This document shows positions 55,893-64,000 of a stretch of DNA of 64,000 nt, piece by piece. Location of the stretch: assembly GCA_965153355.1 (NCBI GenBank), contig OZ231126.1, positions 930,001 to 994,000 on the forward strand, given 5' to 3'. A program made the translations under genes and the position numbers. The notes beneath the pieces are model-generated. The model was not told the DNA's origin, made no database searches, and was given only the letters and a program-made list of their open reading frames with translations. The DNA comes from Flaccisagitta enflata (taxonomy: Eukaryota; Chaetognatha; Sagittoidea; Aphragmophora). Positions within the stretch are counted from its first letter, which is position 1, and each line of letters opens with the position of its first letter.

Positions 55893-58866
55893 GGCTGTTG
55901 GAAGTCGACTATTTTGGATGACATTCTTTTCTGCTTTTCTACTCGTTTCGGAAATCAACGGTAATGATATCAGCGAGAAATGAATTAAAAGATATTTAGT
56001 CGCGTGCACGCGACTCTACAACCCGCTTTGTCCGTCGGTTGGTTGGTCGGTTGGTCGGTCGGTCACGTTTTACTTTTTATTATGATTTTATTTTTTTGAC
56101 CCCACTGCTCCTGCCCAAATGGTCTAGTGACCTCAAATATGGCCCCTACCCACCCGCATGCTACTTCGGTAATTGTGTATCTGGCCTTGTTTTCTTTTAG
56201 ATGAATTGCGTGAGATCGTTTTCTGCTTTTTTCTAAGAAGCCGTCACAGCAGTCAATTTTATGGATTCACAATATGATTTTTTTGGAATGCAACATAGGA
56301 AACCTATAACAATGGCAAAAAAAAAAAAAAATAAAAAATAAAATAAAATTAGACGCTCAATATTTATCAATGCTTCGTAAACCACTTATACTTTTTGCTT
56401 AAAATCTATGAGCATATAAAAGAGCTTCGAAAACTCTACAAATCTAGACCAAGCAAAAATTTGTGGCTCAATTCGTTTAGAAATGACAAAAGATTGAAGT
56501 TCAGTACTCATATTCCTGATTGCCAAATAGAGCAGATTTCAACACCGGAAAACATGGCACTTTCCATATAACATATTATATTAAACGCAAAAATGAAACA
56601 AATGATACGAAGTCAAAGGTGAAAATGAAGTATTTTTAATTCTCTACAAGATGGAACCAAGAAAATTTCATGATTTTGCTTCGTTTACAAGCTGTATCAA
56701 GATTTTTTTGTGGATATCTTTAAATTGTCATTACTTCCAAAGTTTTTATGATAGAATGATCGGAAGGAGCTCAAAAGAAAGATTTTTTGAAGCTCTTTAA
56801 AACCGTCATGGATTAAAAGGTTCTAGCATTTTTGATTAGGAAGCAATCAACAGTCAAAAGATCGCGTCTAGTTTTTTTCTTTGCTATTGTTATAACTCGG
56901 CTCCTGAGCATCGTAGCATGATGCGGATGGGACCATTAGACCAATTCGGACAAGTATACCAATAATCATCCATTGCAGGAGGCAAAGGACCAGAATACAA
57001 ACTTCAACGGCGACTTTTCAACAATTACATGCGGTCCGTCCGTCCAGTTATCGATCCGGCGGATACAGTTAAAGTTAAATTTGGCCTCGTACTCACTCAG
57101 ATCGTTTCGTTGGTAAGTTAGACTTATGTCAGGCAAGGTCCGTCCGTCCAGTTATCGATCCGGTGGATACAGTTAAAGTTAAATTTGGCCTCGTACTCAC
57201 TCAGATCGTTTCGTTGGTAAGTTACACTAATGTCAGGCGAGGTCCGTCCGTCCAGTTATCGATCCAGCGGACACAGTCAAAGTCAAGTTCGGCCTTGTAC
57301 TCACTCAAATTGTCTCATTGGTAAGTTAGACTTATGTCAGGCCAGGTCCGTCCGTCCTGTTATCGATCCGGCGGATACAGTTAAAGTTAAATTTGGCCTT
57401 GTACTCACTCAAACTGTCTCATTAGTAAGTTACACTAATGTCAGGGAAGGTCCGTCCGTCCTGTTATCGATCCGGCGGATACAGTTAAAGTTGAATTTGG
57501 CCTCGTACTCACTCAGATTGTTTCGTTGGTAAGTTAGACTTATGTCAGGCCAGGTCCATCCAGTTATGTCAAGTAACGGCAGGATGATTTCTTTTAATTT
57601 TTTTCATTTCCTTTTTCTAAACAGAATGAACGGAATCAGTTTATGACAACAAATGTATGGATTGATATGGTAAGTCCAACAAACAAGGCCACATACGCTG
57701 CCCCCAGTCACCGAAAGAGGGACAAGGGTGGAAAACAACTTGAAAACGTGACGGACCGATGGACGGACGGACCTACCGAACCAGCAATGTAAAGAGTCGC
57801 TGTCCGCGACTAACAAGACATTGCTTGAAAAAGCCAGTGGAAAAATCAACAAGTTCTCATCACGTGTCTTTTTGATAGCTTTGGTCAGGATTCTTTTAAA
57901 CCACTGTTTAGTAGGGTGGTCACGAAATAGGGTCAAATTTCAAAAAATGATATACTCTAGATTTTCGCATAAATGTATTAAAAAGAAGGTTTTCTCACAA
58001 GTAGAGGTCTGAATTTGAAGATTAAACCATGGCGGCAAAACAATAGGCTTCCTATGGCAATGAAAATATCCCTATAGCAAGCCTATGGTATTGCCGACAA
58101 GGTTTCTTGTTTGATTTCACACCCCAGCTTGTGAGAAATCCTTCTTTTATTGAACATTTGAGCTAAGGGCTCAAGTATATCAATATATGAAATTTGACCC
58201 AATTCGGGACCACCCTACTGTTTAGCTGTTAATTTAGTTAAGCTTTAGTAAAGTAGTTTTTTTTCCTTATAGTATTGGTCAGATGAACGTCTTAAATGGA
58301 ACAAGACTGAATATCGTGTCAACGAAATTTATGTTCCATCTTCACTCATTTGGCTTCCAGATATATTCATATACAACAAGTAAGTAGATCATCTGTAATA
58401 AACACTGATCATTTACAAAATTCATGTTCCATCTTCACTCATTTGGCTTCCAGATATATTCATAGACAACAAGTACCATATAGATATATGCAACATGTTG
58501 ATTTTTTATTCAATTCAGAATTCAATATAGATTCCATCTATTCATTTGATCACCATTTATTAGCCTTAAAATCCTCATAGTCGATAATTTGTCTTGGTCA
58601 AAGAATTGTGATAATCACGTCGATACCAAGGGTGACAGAAAAAATGGAGCCAAGAATGTATTGTAGATATCCTTTGCTTTGGCTGGGGACTAACTGTCAT
58701 TCTACTACAGTATAACAAATCTTTTATGCTGTCATTGCTCATGATTATTCCTTTGTCTTTTTTTTTTTTATGACAGCGCTGATGACAGCGTCTCTGGCCT
58801 CATAACCGGATACGAAGGTGGTAACGTCATCATCGATTCAGATGGCGAGGTGACTTGTTGTTGATG

Positions 58867-58898
<32 letters not shown>

Positions 58899-59227
58899 TT
58901 GTTGTCCTTTTTTTTTTTTTGTTTTTTTTTTTTTGTTTATTTAGAATTTTCCTTTTTTCGCAGGTACATTGGCCAGTTCCTGTGAGACTGCAAACTCGTT
59001 GCGACATCGACATCAGCTTCTTCCCATTTGATAGACAGAAATGCCACATTAGGTAAGAGATTGGAAGACCGACAGACTGATAGACTGACAGACAAATTAA
59101 TTATCCAGATTGTAATCATGGGGAATCATTCATCATTCATCATTCATCATTTATCCTTTCTCTTGCTTCATTCATCATTCATCATCCATCATTCATTCTT
59201 CATCATTCATCATTCATTCTCCATCAA

Positions 59228-59259
<32 letters not shown>

Positions 59260-59358
59260 CCTTCCTCTTTCCTCATTCATAATCACTCATTCATTATTCA
59301 TCATTAATCATTCATAATTCATCATTCATCATTCATCATTTTTCCTTCCTCTTTCCTC

Positions 59359-59403
<45 letters not shown>

Positions 59404-59435
59404 CATCCTTCCTCTTTCCTCATTCATTTTTCCTC

Positions 59436-59467
<32 letters not shown>

Positions 59468-59484
59468 TTCCTTCCTCTTTCCTC

Positions 59485-59536
<52 letters not shown>

Positions 59537-59858
59537 CATCCTTCCTCTTTCCTCATTCATTTTTCATCATTCATTATTCATCATTCATCCTTCCTCTTTC
59601 CTGATTCATTATTCATCATTTATCATTCTTCATTCATCGTTCATAACTCATCATTCATCATTCATCATCCAGATTAGGATCCTGGAGTTACAATGGATTG
59701 GTGGTCGATTTGAGAGTGTCTGATCATCCAGTTGATACTTCAGTTCTGGTCGCAAATTCAGAATGGAAACTTCTGACATTCACCATGATCAACAGAACGG
59801 TAGGTAATATTCAGATCATGAACACAAATACCCAAACACACACACACACACACATACA

Positions 59859-59948
<90 letters not shown>

Positions 59949-60098
59949 AAGCTAGCACAGTTGATTCAAATCAGATAAATCATTTTTAGAGAAATCCACG
60001 TTTCTTTACCCTTTCCAGGTCTTTTTCGACACTTGGCCTGAGCCTTTTCCAGAATTGTTATACACGGTTAGGATTAAAAGACTTTCACTTTACTACAT
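55852..60098 (+). CDS. Nicotinic-type cys-loop receptor subunit, extracellular domain, eight exons, 3' partial
   Basis: Exons 55852-55960, 56979-57112, 57625-57669, 58273-58379, 58777-58849, 58964-59052, 59673-59799, 60019-60098; phases join throughout. Exon 1 encodes a signal peptide with core FWMTFFSAFLLVSEIN. Then YKLQRRLFNNYMRSVRPV, NQFMTTNVWIDMYWSDERLK (loop D Trp), LIWLPDIFIYNNAD (loop A), VRLQTRCDIDISFFPFDRQK C (cys-loop, 13 residues between cysteines), GSWSYNG (loop B Trp) and VFFDTWPEPFPELLYTVRIK R with LSLYYM before M1. The vicinal CysCys of alpha subunits is replaced around DTW, so this is a non-alpha-like subunit; pentamer partners and ligand are unknown. The M1-M4 exons are not found up to 64,000. 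Introns contain family A, B, I and J elements. Exons 2 and 4 have tandem copies of their 3' junctions. Confidence 0.92.
55996..56193. mobile_element. Family A element, intact, in receptor intron 1
   Basis: AGTCGCGTGCACGCGACTCT hairpin, GGTTGGTCGG tract, CCACTGCTCCTGCCCAAATG and the GTATCTGGCCTTGTTTT end, 198 bp. Confidence 0.88.
56305..56894. mobile_element. Family J MITE in receptor intron 1
   Basis: TATAACAATGGCAAAAAAAA and TTTGCTATTGTTATA ends; inverse in orientation to the 43699-44306 copy. Confidence 0.87.
57033..57580 (+). repeat. Receptor exon 2 end plus 5' splice site, 5 x 104 bp and a partial sixth
   Basis: Units start at 57033 (true exon), 57137, 57241, 57345, 57449 and 57553 (decayed). 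Each full unit has 80 bp of exon (GGTCCGTCCGTCCAGTTATC ...) ending TTG or TTA, then GTAAGTTA and 24 bp of spacer ending GTCAGG plus three bases. All five coding copies stay open and encode nearly the same 26 residues (SVRPVIDPADTVKVKFGLVL TQIVSL). Spacers alternate in sequence: GTAAGTTAGACTTATGTCAG in copies 1, 3 and 5, GTAAGTTACACTAATGTCAG in copies 2 and 4. Confidence 0.95.
57683..57812. mobile_element. Family B element, 13 bp after the exon 3 donor
   Basis: AACAAGGCCACATACGCTGC start, GACGGACGGACC, and GAGTCGCTGTCCGCGACTAA end. Confidence 0.75.
57912..58217. mobile_element. hAT-like MITE (family I), 306 bp, uninterrupted
   Basis: TAGGGTGGTCACGAAATAGG and CGGGACCACCCTA ends with 8-bp duplication CTGTTTAG (57904-57911, 58218-58225). 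Lies in receptor intron 3, 55 bp before exon 4. Confidence 0.93.
58331..58480 (+). repeat. Receptor exon 4 end plus 5' splice site, 2 x 93 bp
   Basis: ATGTTCCATCTTCACTCATT TGGCTTCCAGATATATTCAT occurs at 58331 and 58424, followed by AYACAACAA|GTA in both. The second copy differs by one base in the exonic part. Confidence 0.93.
59126..59671. repeat. (ATTCATC)n filling receptor intron 6
   Basis: About 545 bp of ATTCATCATTCATC with CCTTCCTCTTTCCTC interruptions, running up to the acceptor ATCATCCAG of exon 7. It doubles as an extended pyrimidine-rich tract. Confidence 0.93.
59836..59947. repeat. (CA)n microsatellite
   Basis: About 54 CA units with two TA interruptions near the 5' end, in receptor intron 7. 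Confidence 0.97.
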
Positions 60099-60559
60099 GT
60101 GAGTATTCGCTTTTTAGTCATGTCATATAAATAAGCTTCGGAGTTTATTACATGTATGACTTAAAAAATTATAAAAAGTTATGGTATTGCTTAGTTTTTT
60201 AGAAAATCTAAACCCCTAAATTTTTAAGGAACCAATAATCATACTTGGCAGAACAAGCATTTTTGTGACTTTGTCAAAAAAATTTTGTCTTGGAATTTTC
60301 TAAAAACTTTCACTTTTTGATATCAAATAGGTCTCAAATATGAATTATATTGATGTAGTTTAAGGTTTAAGGGAGAAAAATTGTAATTGGATACAGTTTT
60401 ATGAAAAACAGAGAAGAAAATGACCTTTTTTATCAAAATTTGCTACAAAGTCTTTTATGTGTAAAAAGTATCAAAATTTGATAGGAAGCAATTACTTTTC
60501 ATATGTTTTTTTTTTTAGAATTGAACAGTCTCTTTTAGTTTTTGAGCAATGCCGTCGTG

Positions 60560-62110
60560 AAATGTTACAGTCGAGATGGATATTACTGTGTTTGCCAGAA
60601 CATGGATGACCCCTATCCGATGCAGTCCGCCATCTCGCGTTTATAAGTTAGTCAGCTTGTATCTTAATCCTTAAAACCCTAAGATTACTCCCCACTCGCA
60701 GAGTACACCCTCTTGCTTGCTCCAAAGTCATGTGTCCTAATTAACGTCTGTCATGATAAGCACTTAGGTCGGCGGGTTAGCGTCCAAGGTATGTCACGTC
60801 GGCCCGTCATTCTAACCCTATCAATACAGGAAAGCGTCGCTAGGCCTTGCGCAAAAGGACAGCAAAGTGGTGCACGACAGTGAAGCCTCCTCATCTTAGA
60901 AAACACGAAAGCATCACGATTTTGCCCCATAAGCGGATATGCTATAGCAAAGCTTCATTGTACAGAAGTTCCCAATTTCCCTCATATTCATCAATCTACC
61001 CTGCCCCTCCCGTTTTATCAATCCCCCTCCCGCATCCCAAATCATCAGTCCGTCAGTCAATCAGGGTTCATATCCAGTCCATCAGTCAGTCAACGCAGCT
61101 ACCATGGTCAAAGTCGTCACTATCCAGGCGTCCATTATTAGAAATTACCTCTCCATTACAACTTCCATCTCTACCTTGCAGTTCTCCTCCCCTATTTCTT
61201 GCCCACTCTAAGCCTCATTCCACTTACAGGCCTATCCACCTGTGTCTCATCTAAGCTACCATGTATGTGTGTCATTCCGTTCAGTATTCCGTTTCCGTAT
61301 TCCTTTGAGTTCAAATCCGTTCCTAGTTTTGTTTCCGCCGTAGCCAGGTCCGTGTCCGCCCACCCTATCTAGCCGCTTTTCCCGCTCCGGGTATTTTGCC
61401 CCGGGTATTTTCTGCCGCGATTTTTACCTCAGCATTCACCCCACCTTTAGGCAAATGGGTGTATCCAAGTTTTCCGTCCATCCTTGCCTTTATAGCCAAT
61501 TTTGAAAACACGCGACCTCGATCTTCAAATTCGGCCACCCGTGACCCTGAGGCCCAATCACGGGGGGCAATCGGCCGCCCATAATGAGGAGCCTATACAC
61601 CCCCAATCAAACAGTACCGTAACCGCCGTGAGGATGGATCTTCACTCTCCTAACCCCCACGGCCTCTAAGCATCGTCCTAGGGCCCATAATAGTACCCCC
61701 ATCTAAATGACCCGACCAATTCGACCGTAACATACAACCACGCACATCGAACCCGGGAACCCCAGGGCTCATTATTGGGATATTTGTGTCACTGTCCCCG
61801 CCGTAGGCATCCCTTATGTTGCAATAACGGCCCCAGTAGCATGCACACCAATGGTTGGCCAGAGTTGTGATAAATCGAAAAAATTTCCCTTACATAGCAA
61901 GCATCGCCACAAGCATCGCCACTTTTTTTTCAACCACAAAATGGAGGGTACAAGGTTAGAACTGGCATTCAAGGGGGAGCACAGGTCATTGACTGCCACC
62001 CTTACCACGACAGTAATTAGTTCTACCATGTTCCCAGCAACTGCTTACTTAAGGGGCTCGGGTACCACTGATCAACTGACCACCTGACCACCTGACCACC
62101 TGACCACCTG
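60560..62110. other. C-rich unidentified block
   Basis: Composition shifts from AT-rich to C-rich near 60590 and back near 62110. It has no minisatellite and no long frame except an unrecognised 135-residue one at 60847-61254. Features such as GAACCCGGGAACCCCAGGGC and the lack of internal repeats would suit an old LTR or other retroelement, but I found no matching second end. A (TGACCACC)n tract closes it at 62077-62115. Confidence 0.4.
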
Positions 62111-62185
62111 ACCACCTGAGGCTTTTGCGACCATTTTTTCTCCTGCCATGTCTTTTCTTCTTTTCCCTTTTCTTTTTCAATTTCT

Positions 62186-62490
62186 GTTTTTATTTCATTT
62201 TCATTTTCATTTTCATTTTCATTTTCATTTTCATTTTCATTTTCATTTCATTTTCATTTTCATTTTCATTTTCATTTCATTTTCATCTTTATTTTATTTT
62301 ATTTTTTTCCATTTCATTTTCATTTCATTTCATTTTCATTTCCATTTTCATTTTCATTTTCATCTCTTATTTTCATTTTCATTTTCATTTTCATTTTCAT
62401 TTTCATTTTCATTTTCATTTTCATTTTCATTTTCTTTTTCATTTTTCATTTTCATTTTCATTTTCATTTTCATTTTTCATTTTCATTTTA
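62186..62490. repeat. (TTTTCA)n array
   Basis: About 300 bp of TTTTCA/TTTCA units, followed at 62491 by a family A-like hairpin (AGTCGCGTGCTACGTGACTC). Confidence 0.95.
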
Positions 62491-63345
62491 AGTCGCGTGC
62501 TACGTGACTCTATAAGCCACTTTTTGGTCGGTTGGTCCGTCGGTCCATTGATCCGTCGGTCGGTCGGTCGGTCCGTAACAAAACTTTATAAAAGGCGTTT
62601 CACACAAAATAAGGACAGTTTAAATGTTTTTGAATGTTTCTACGGCATTTATAAACCTCTACAAGCCACTTTTTGGTTGGTCAGTTGGTCTGTTGGTCTG
62701 TCTGTCCGTCACAACGTTGTTTAAAGAGTGTTTCACCCAATTTAAAGACATTTTAAATGTTTTTGAATGTTTTCATGTCATTCATACAGCTCAATAAGCC
62801 ACTTTCTGGTCCGTCTGTCTATCCGTTAGGGTGCCTTTTTTTTCCACCAAGGGTTTATTCCTGGGATGCGTGCATCTGTCTGTCCATCCTGTCCATACAT
62901 CCATGCGTCCATCTGTCTGTCCATTGGTTTGTCACAAAGTTGATTTTAAGGCTTTTTGTTTTTAGGTTAAAGGTATTTTTAAAGGTTTTAGTCTGTTCAT
63001 CTGTCTGTCTGCGTGACTTTTCTGAAAGTGCCGACGCATGCGACTTAGGTCTAATGACCTGGTTTATTTTCATTTTATTTTTATTTTTAGTCGCGTGCTC
63101 ACGCGTACTCTATAAGCCACTTTTTGGTCCGTCAGTCCGTCCGTCCGTCCGTCGGTCGGTCCATCACAAAGTTGTTTAAAAGGCGTTTAATATGTTTTAA
63201 AGCCATTTTAAAGGTTTTAGGGTATCAATAAGAACCGGTTGGCTAAATCAAAGGTAATCTTTGAAATTCTAGTCGGTCTGCCTGTCTGTTTGTCCGACCT
63301 TTTGTGAAAATGCCGACGCACGCGTCTTAGGTCTAATGACCTTGT
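62491..63345. mobile_element. Family A/D-like composite elements
   Basis: Repeated ACTCTATAAGCCACTTTTTG GTC starts at 62506, 62661 (partial) and 63107, GGTCCGTCGGTC tracts, TTAAATGTTTTTGAATGTTT repeats, and ends such as GCATGCGACTTAGGTCTAAT and GACCTTGTTTT. No gene is seen. Confidence 0.65.
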
Positions 63346-63428
63346 TTTTTCTTTTTCTTTTTCTTTTTCTTTTTCTTTTTCTTTTTCATTTTATTCAACT
63401 TCTTTTTCGGCTTCTTTTTTTCCTTAAC

Positions 63429-63655
63429 AAGTGACGCGGGGTCACAATATCGTTGGGGACGGGTGGGCATGGGTATTTTTTCAACCCCCATCCACACCCA
63501 ACCTCCACCCCCACACACAAACGTACACAAAAATTATAAAAAAATTCTCGTTTTTCCACTTATTTACTCCATCACCACGGACGGACCGACGGACGGACCA
63601 ACGGACCAACGGACGGACAAAGCCTCTTATAGAGTTGCGTGTCCGCAACTAAAAA
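63429..63655. mobile_element. Family C element (reverse)
   Basis: GTGACGCGGGGTCACAATAT start, CACCCCCACACACAAACG, GACGGACCGACGG tract and GAGTTGCGTGTCCGCAACTA hairpin end. Confidence 0.8.
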
Positions 63656-64000
63656 CTTGACTTCACTGGCTGCAACCCTACTACACTAATCATTGACTAG
63701 ATTCTGAGATTGGATGTTAATTTGGTAATCTTTACTCCTACAGAAGTGGATTTCATAATTTCAACGGATCGTATCGAACAAGTTTTATCATTTCTGGAGT
63801 CTGGTTAAGATCCCATTTTCAATTGATTACCTTTTCTTCCATTTTCAATGAATTATCTTTTCTTCCATTTTCAATGAATTACCTTTTCTTCCATTGTCAG
63901 TCATTTACTGCTCCTCCCACCATCAATTGAATACCTTTTTTCCCATTTTCAATTAATTACCTTATCTTCCGTTTGAAATCATTTCCTTTCCTATTCACCC
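63656..64000. repeat. TTCCATTTTCAATGAATTACC repeat at the window end
   Basis: About six units of 24-29 bp (TTTTCTTCCATTTTCAATGA ATTACC) from 63807 on. No exon for the receptor's membrane segments is recognised. Confidence 0.75.

Noticed and set aside
55852-57669. Treating the five exon-2 copies as a classic mutually exclusive exon cassette
   Set aside because: Copies 2-5 lack the 5' half of the exon and the 24-bp spacers are too short for normal splicing; a functional cassette is not supported without transcript data.
60847-61254. 135-residue frame as a gene
   Set aside because: No recognised motif, no splice context, and it lies in a C-rich block of uncertain origin; kept only as part of that block.
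63741-63808. Exon after TACTCCTACAG at the window end as the receptor M1 segment
   Set aside because: The phase-matched translation (SGFHNFNGSYRTSFIISGVW) is not a membrane helix and has no Cys-loop receptor match.

Overview
ORGANISM AND CHARACTER. The window looks like nuclear DNA of an invertebrate animal. Five spliced protein-coding loci with GT-AG introns sit in sequence dominated by microsatellites, minisatellites and non-autonomous transposons, many nested in one another. The cys-loop (nicotinic-type) receptor and the CD225/dispanin proteins point to Metazoa. I cannot name the phylum from the sequence.

LAYOUT. (1) 0-3.2 kb: tandem repeats and a four-deep transposon nest. (2) 3.26-12.16 kb, + strand: eight 3' exons of a HoxX-like protein (C-terminal crotonase half; the formyl-tetrahydrofolate domain must lie upstream of the window). 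(3) 13.19-18.05 kb, + strand: a complete four-exon MTHFD2-like methylene-tetrahydrofolate dehydrogenase/cyclohydrolase. (4) 18-36 kb: no intact gene; transposons, a 5.3-kb fold-back palindrome, microsatellites, and two copies of an unidentified exon fragment. (5) 36.2-37.3 kb and 47.1-48.4 kb, - strand: two paralogous two-exon CD225/dispanin genes inside a larger segmental duplication; between them lie a LINE reverse-transcriptase relic split by a fold-back element, and long repeat tracts. (6) 49-55.7 kb: trinucleotide arrays, a 12-bp GC-rich minisatellite, and another fold-back element. (7) 55.85-60.10 kb, + strand: eight 5' exons of a nicotinic-type receptor subunit; the membrane-spanning exons are not in the window. 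(8) 60-64 kb: a C-rich unidentified block and more repeats.

HOW THE GENES RELATE. The HoxX-like gene and the MTHFD2-like gene are head-to-tail on one strand about 1 kb apart. By family knowledge, one makes 10-formyl-tetrahydrofolate precursors and the other consumes 10-formyl-tetrahydrofolate, so they could form a functional pair.

MAIN OBSERVATION. In all four unambiguous gene families, exon-intron junctions are tandemly reiterated. The unit repeatedly spans the 3' end of an exon, its 5' splice site and the first bases of the intron: 3 x 56 bp in MTHFD2 exon 3; 8 x about 105 bp and a degenerate case in the HoxX-like gene; 5 x 104 bp and 2 x 93 bp in the receptor; 3-4 x 21 bp in the second dispanin gene. 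Most arrays are internally diverged, so they are not simple assembly errors. In the receptor array, one copy differs from the exon by 11 synonymous and no amino-acid changes. A second theme is a superfamily of elements with a hairpin terminus, a (GTCCGTCC)-type tract, interchangeable minisatellite cores and no target-site duplication in three empty-site comparisons, resembling short Helitron/Helentron derivatives.
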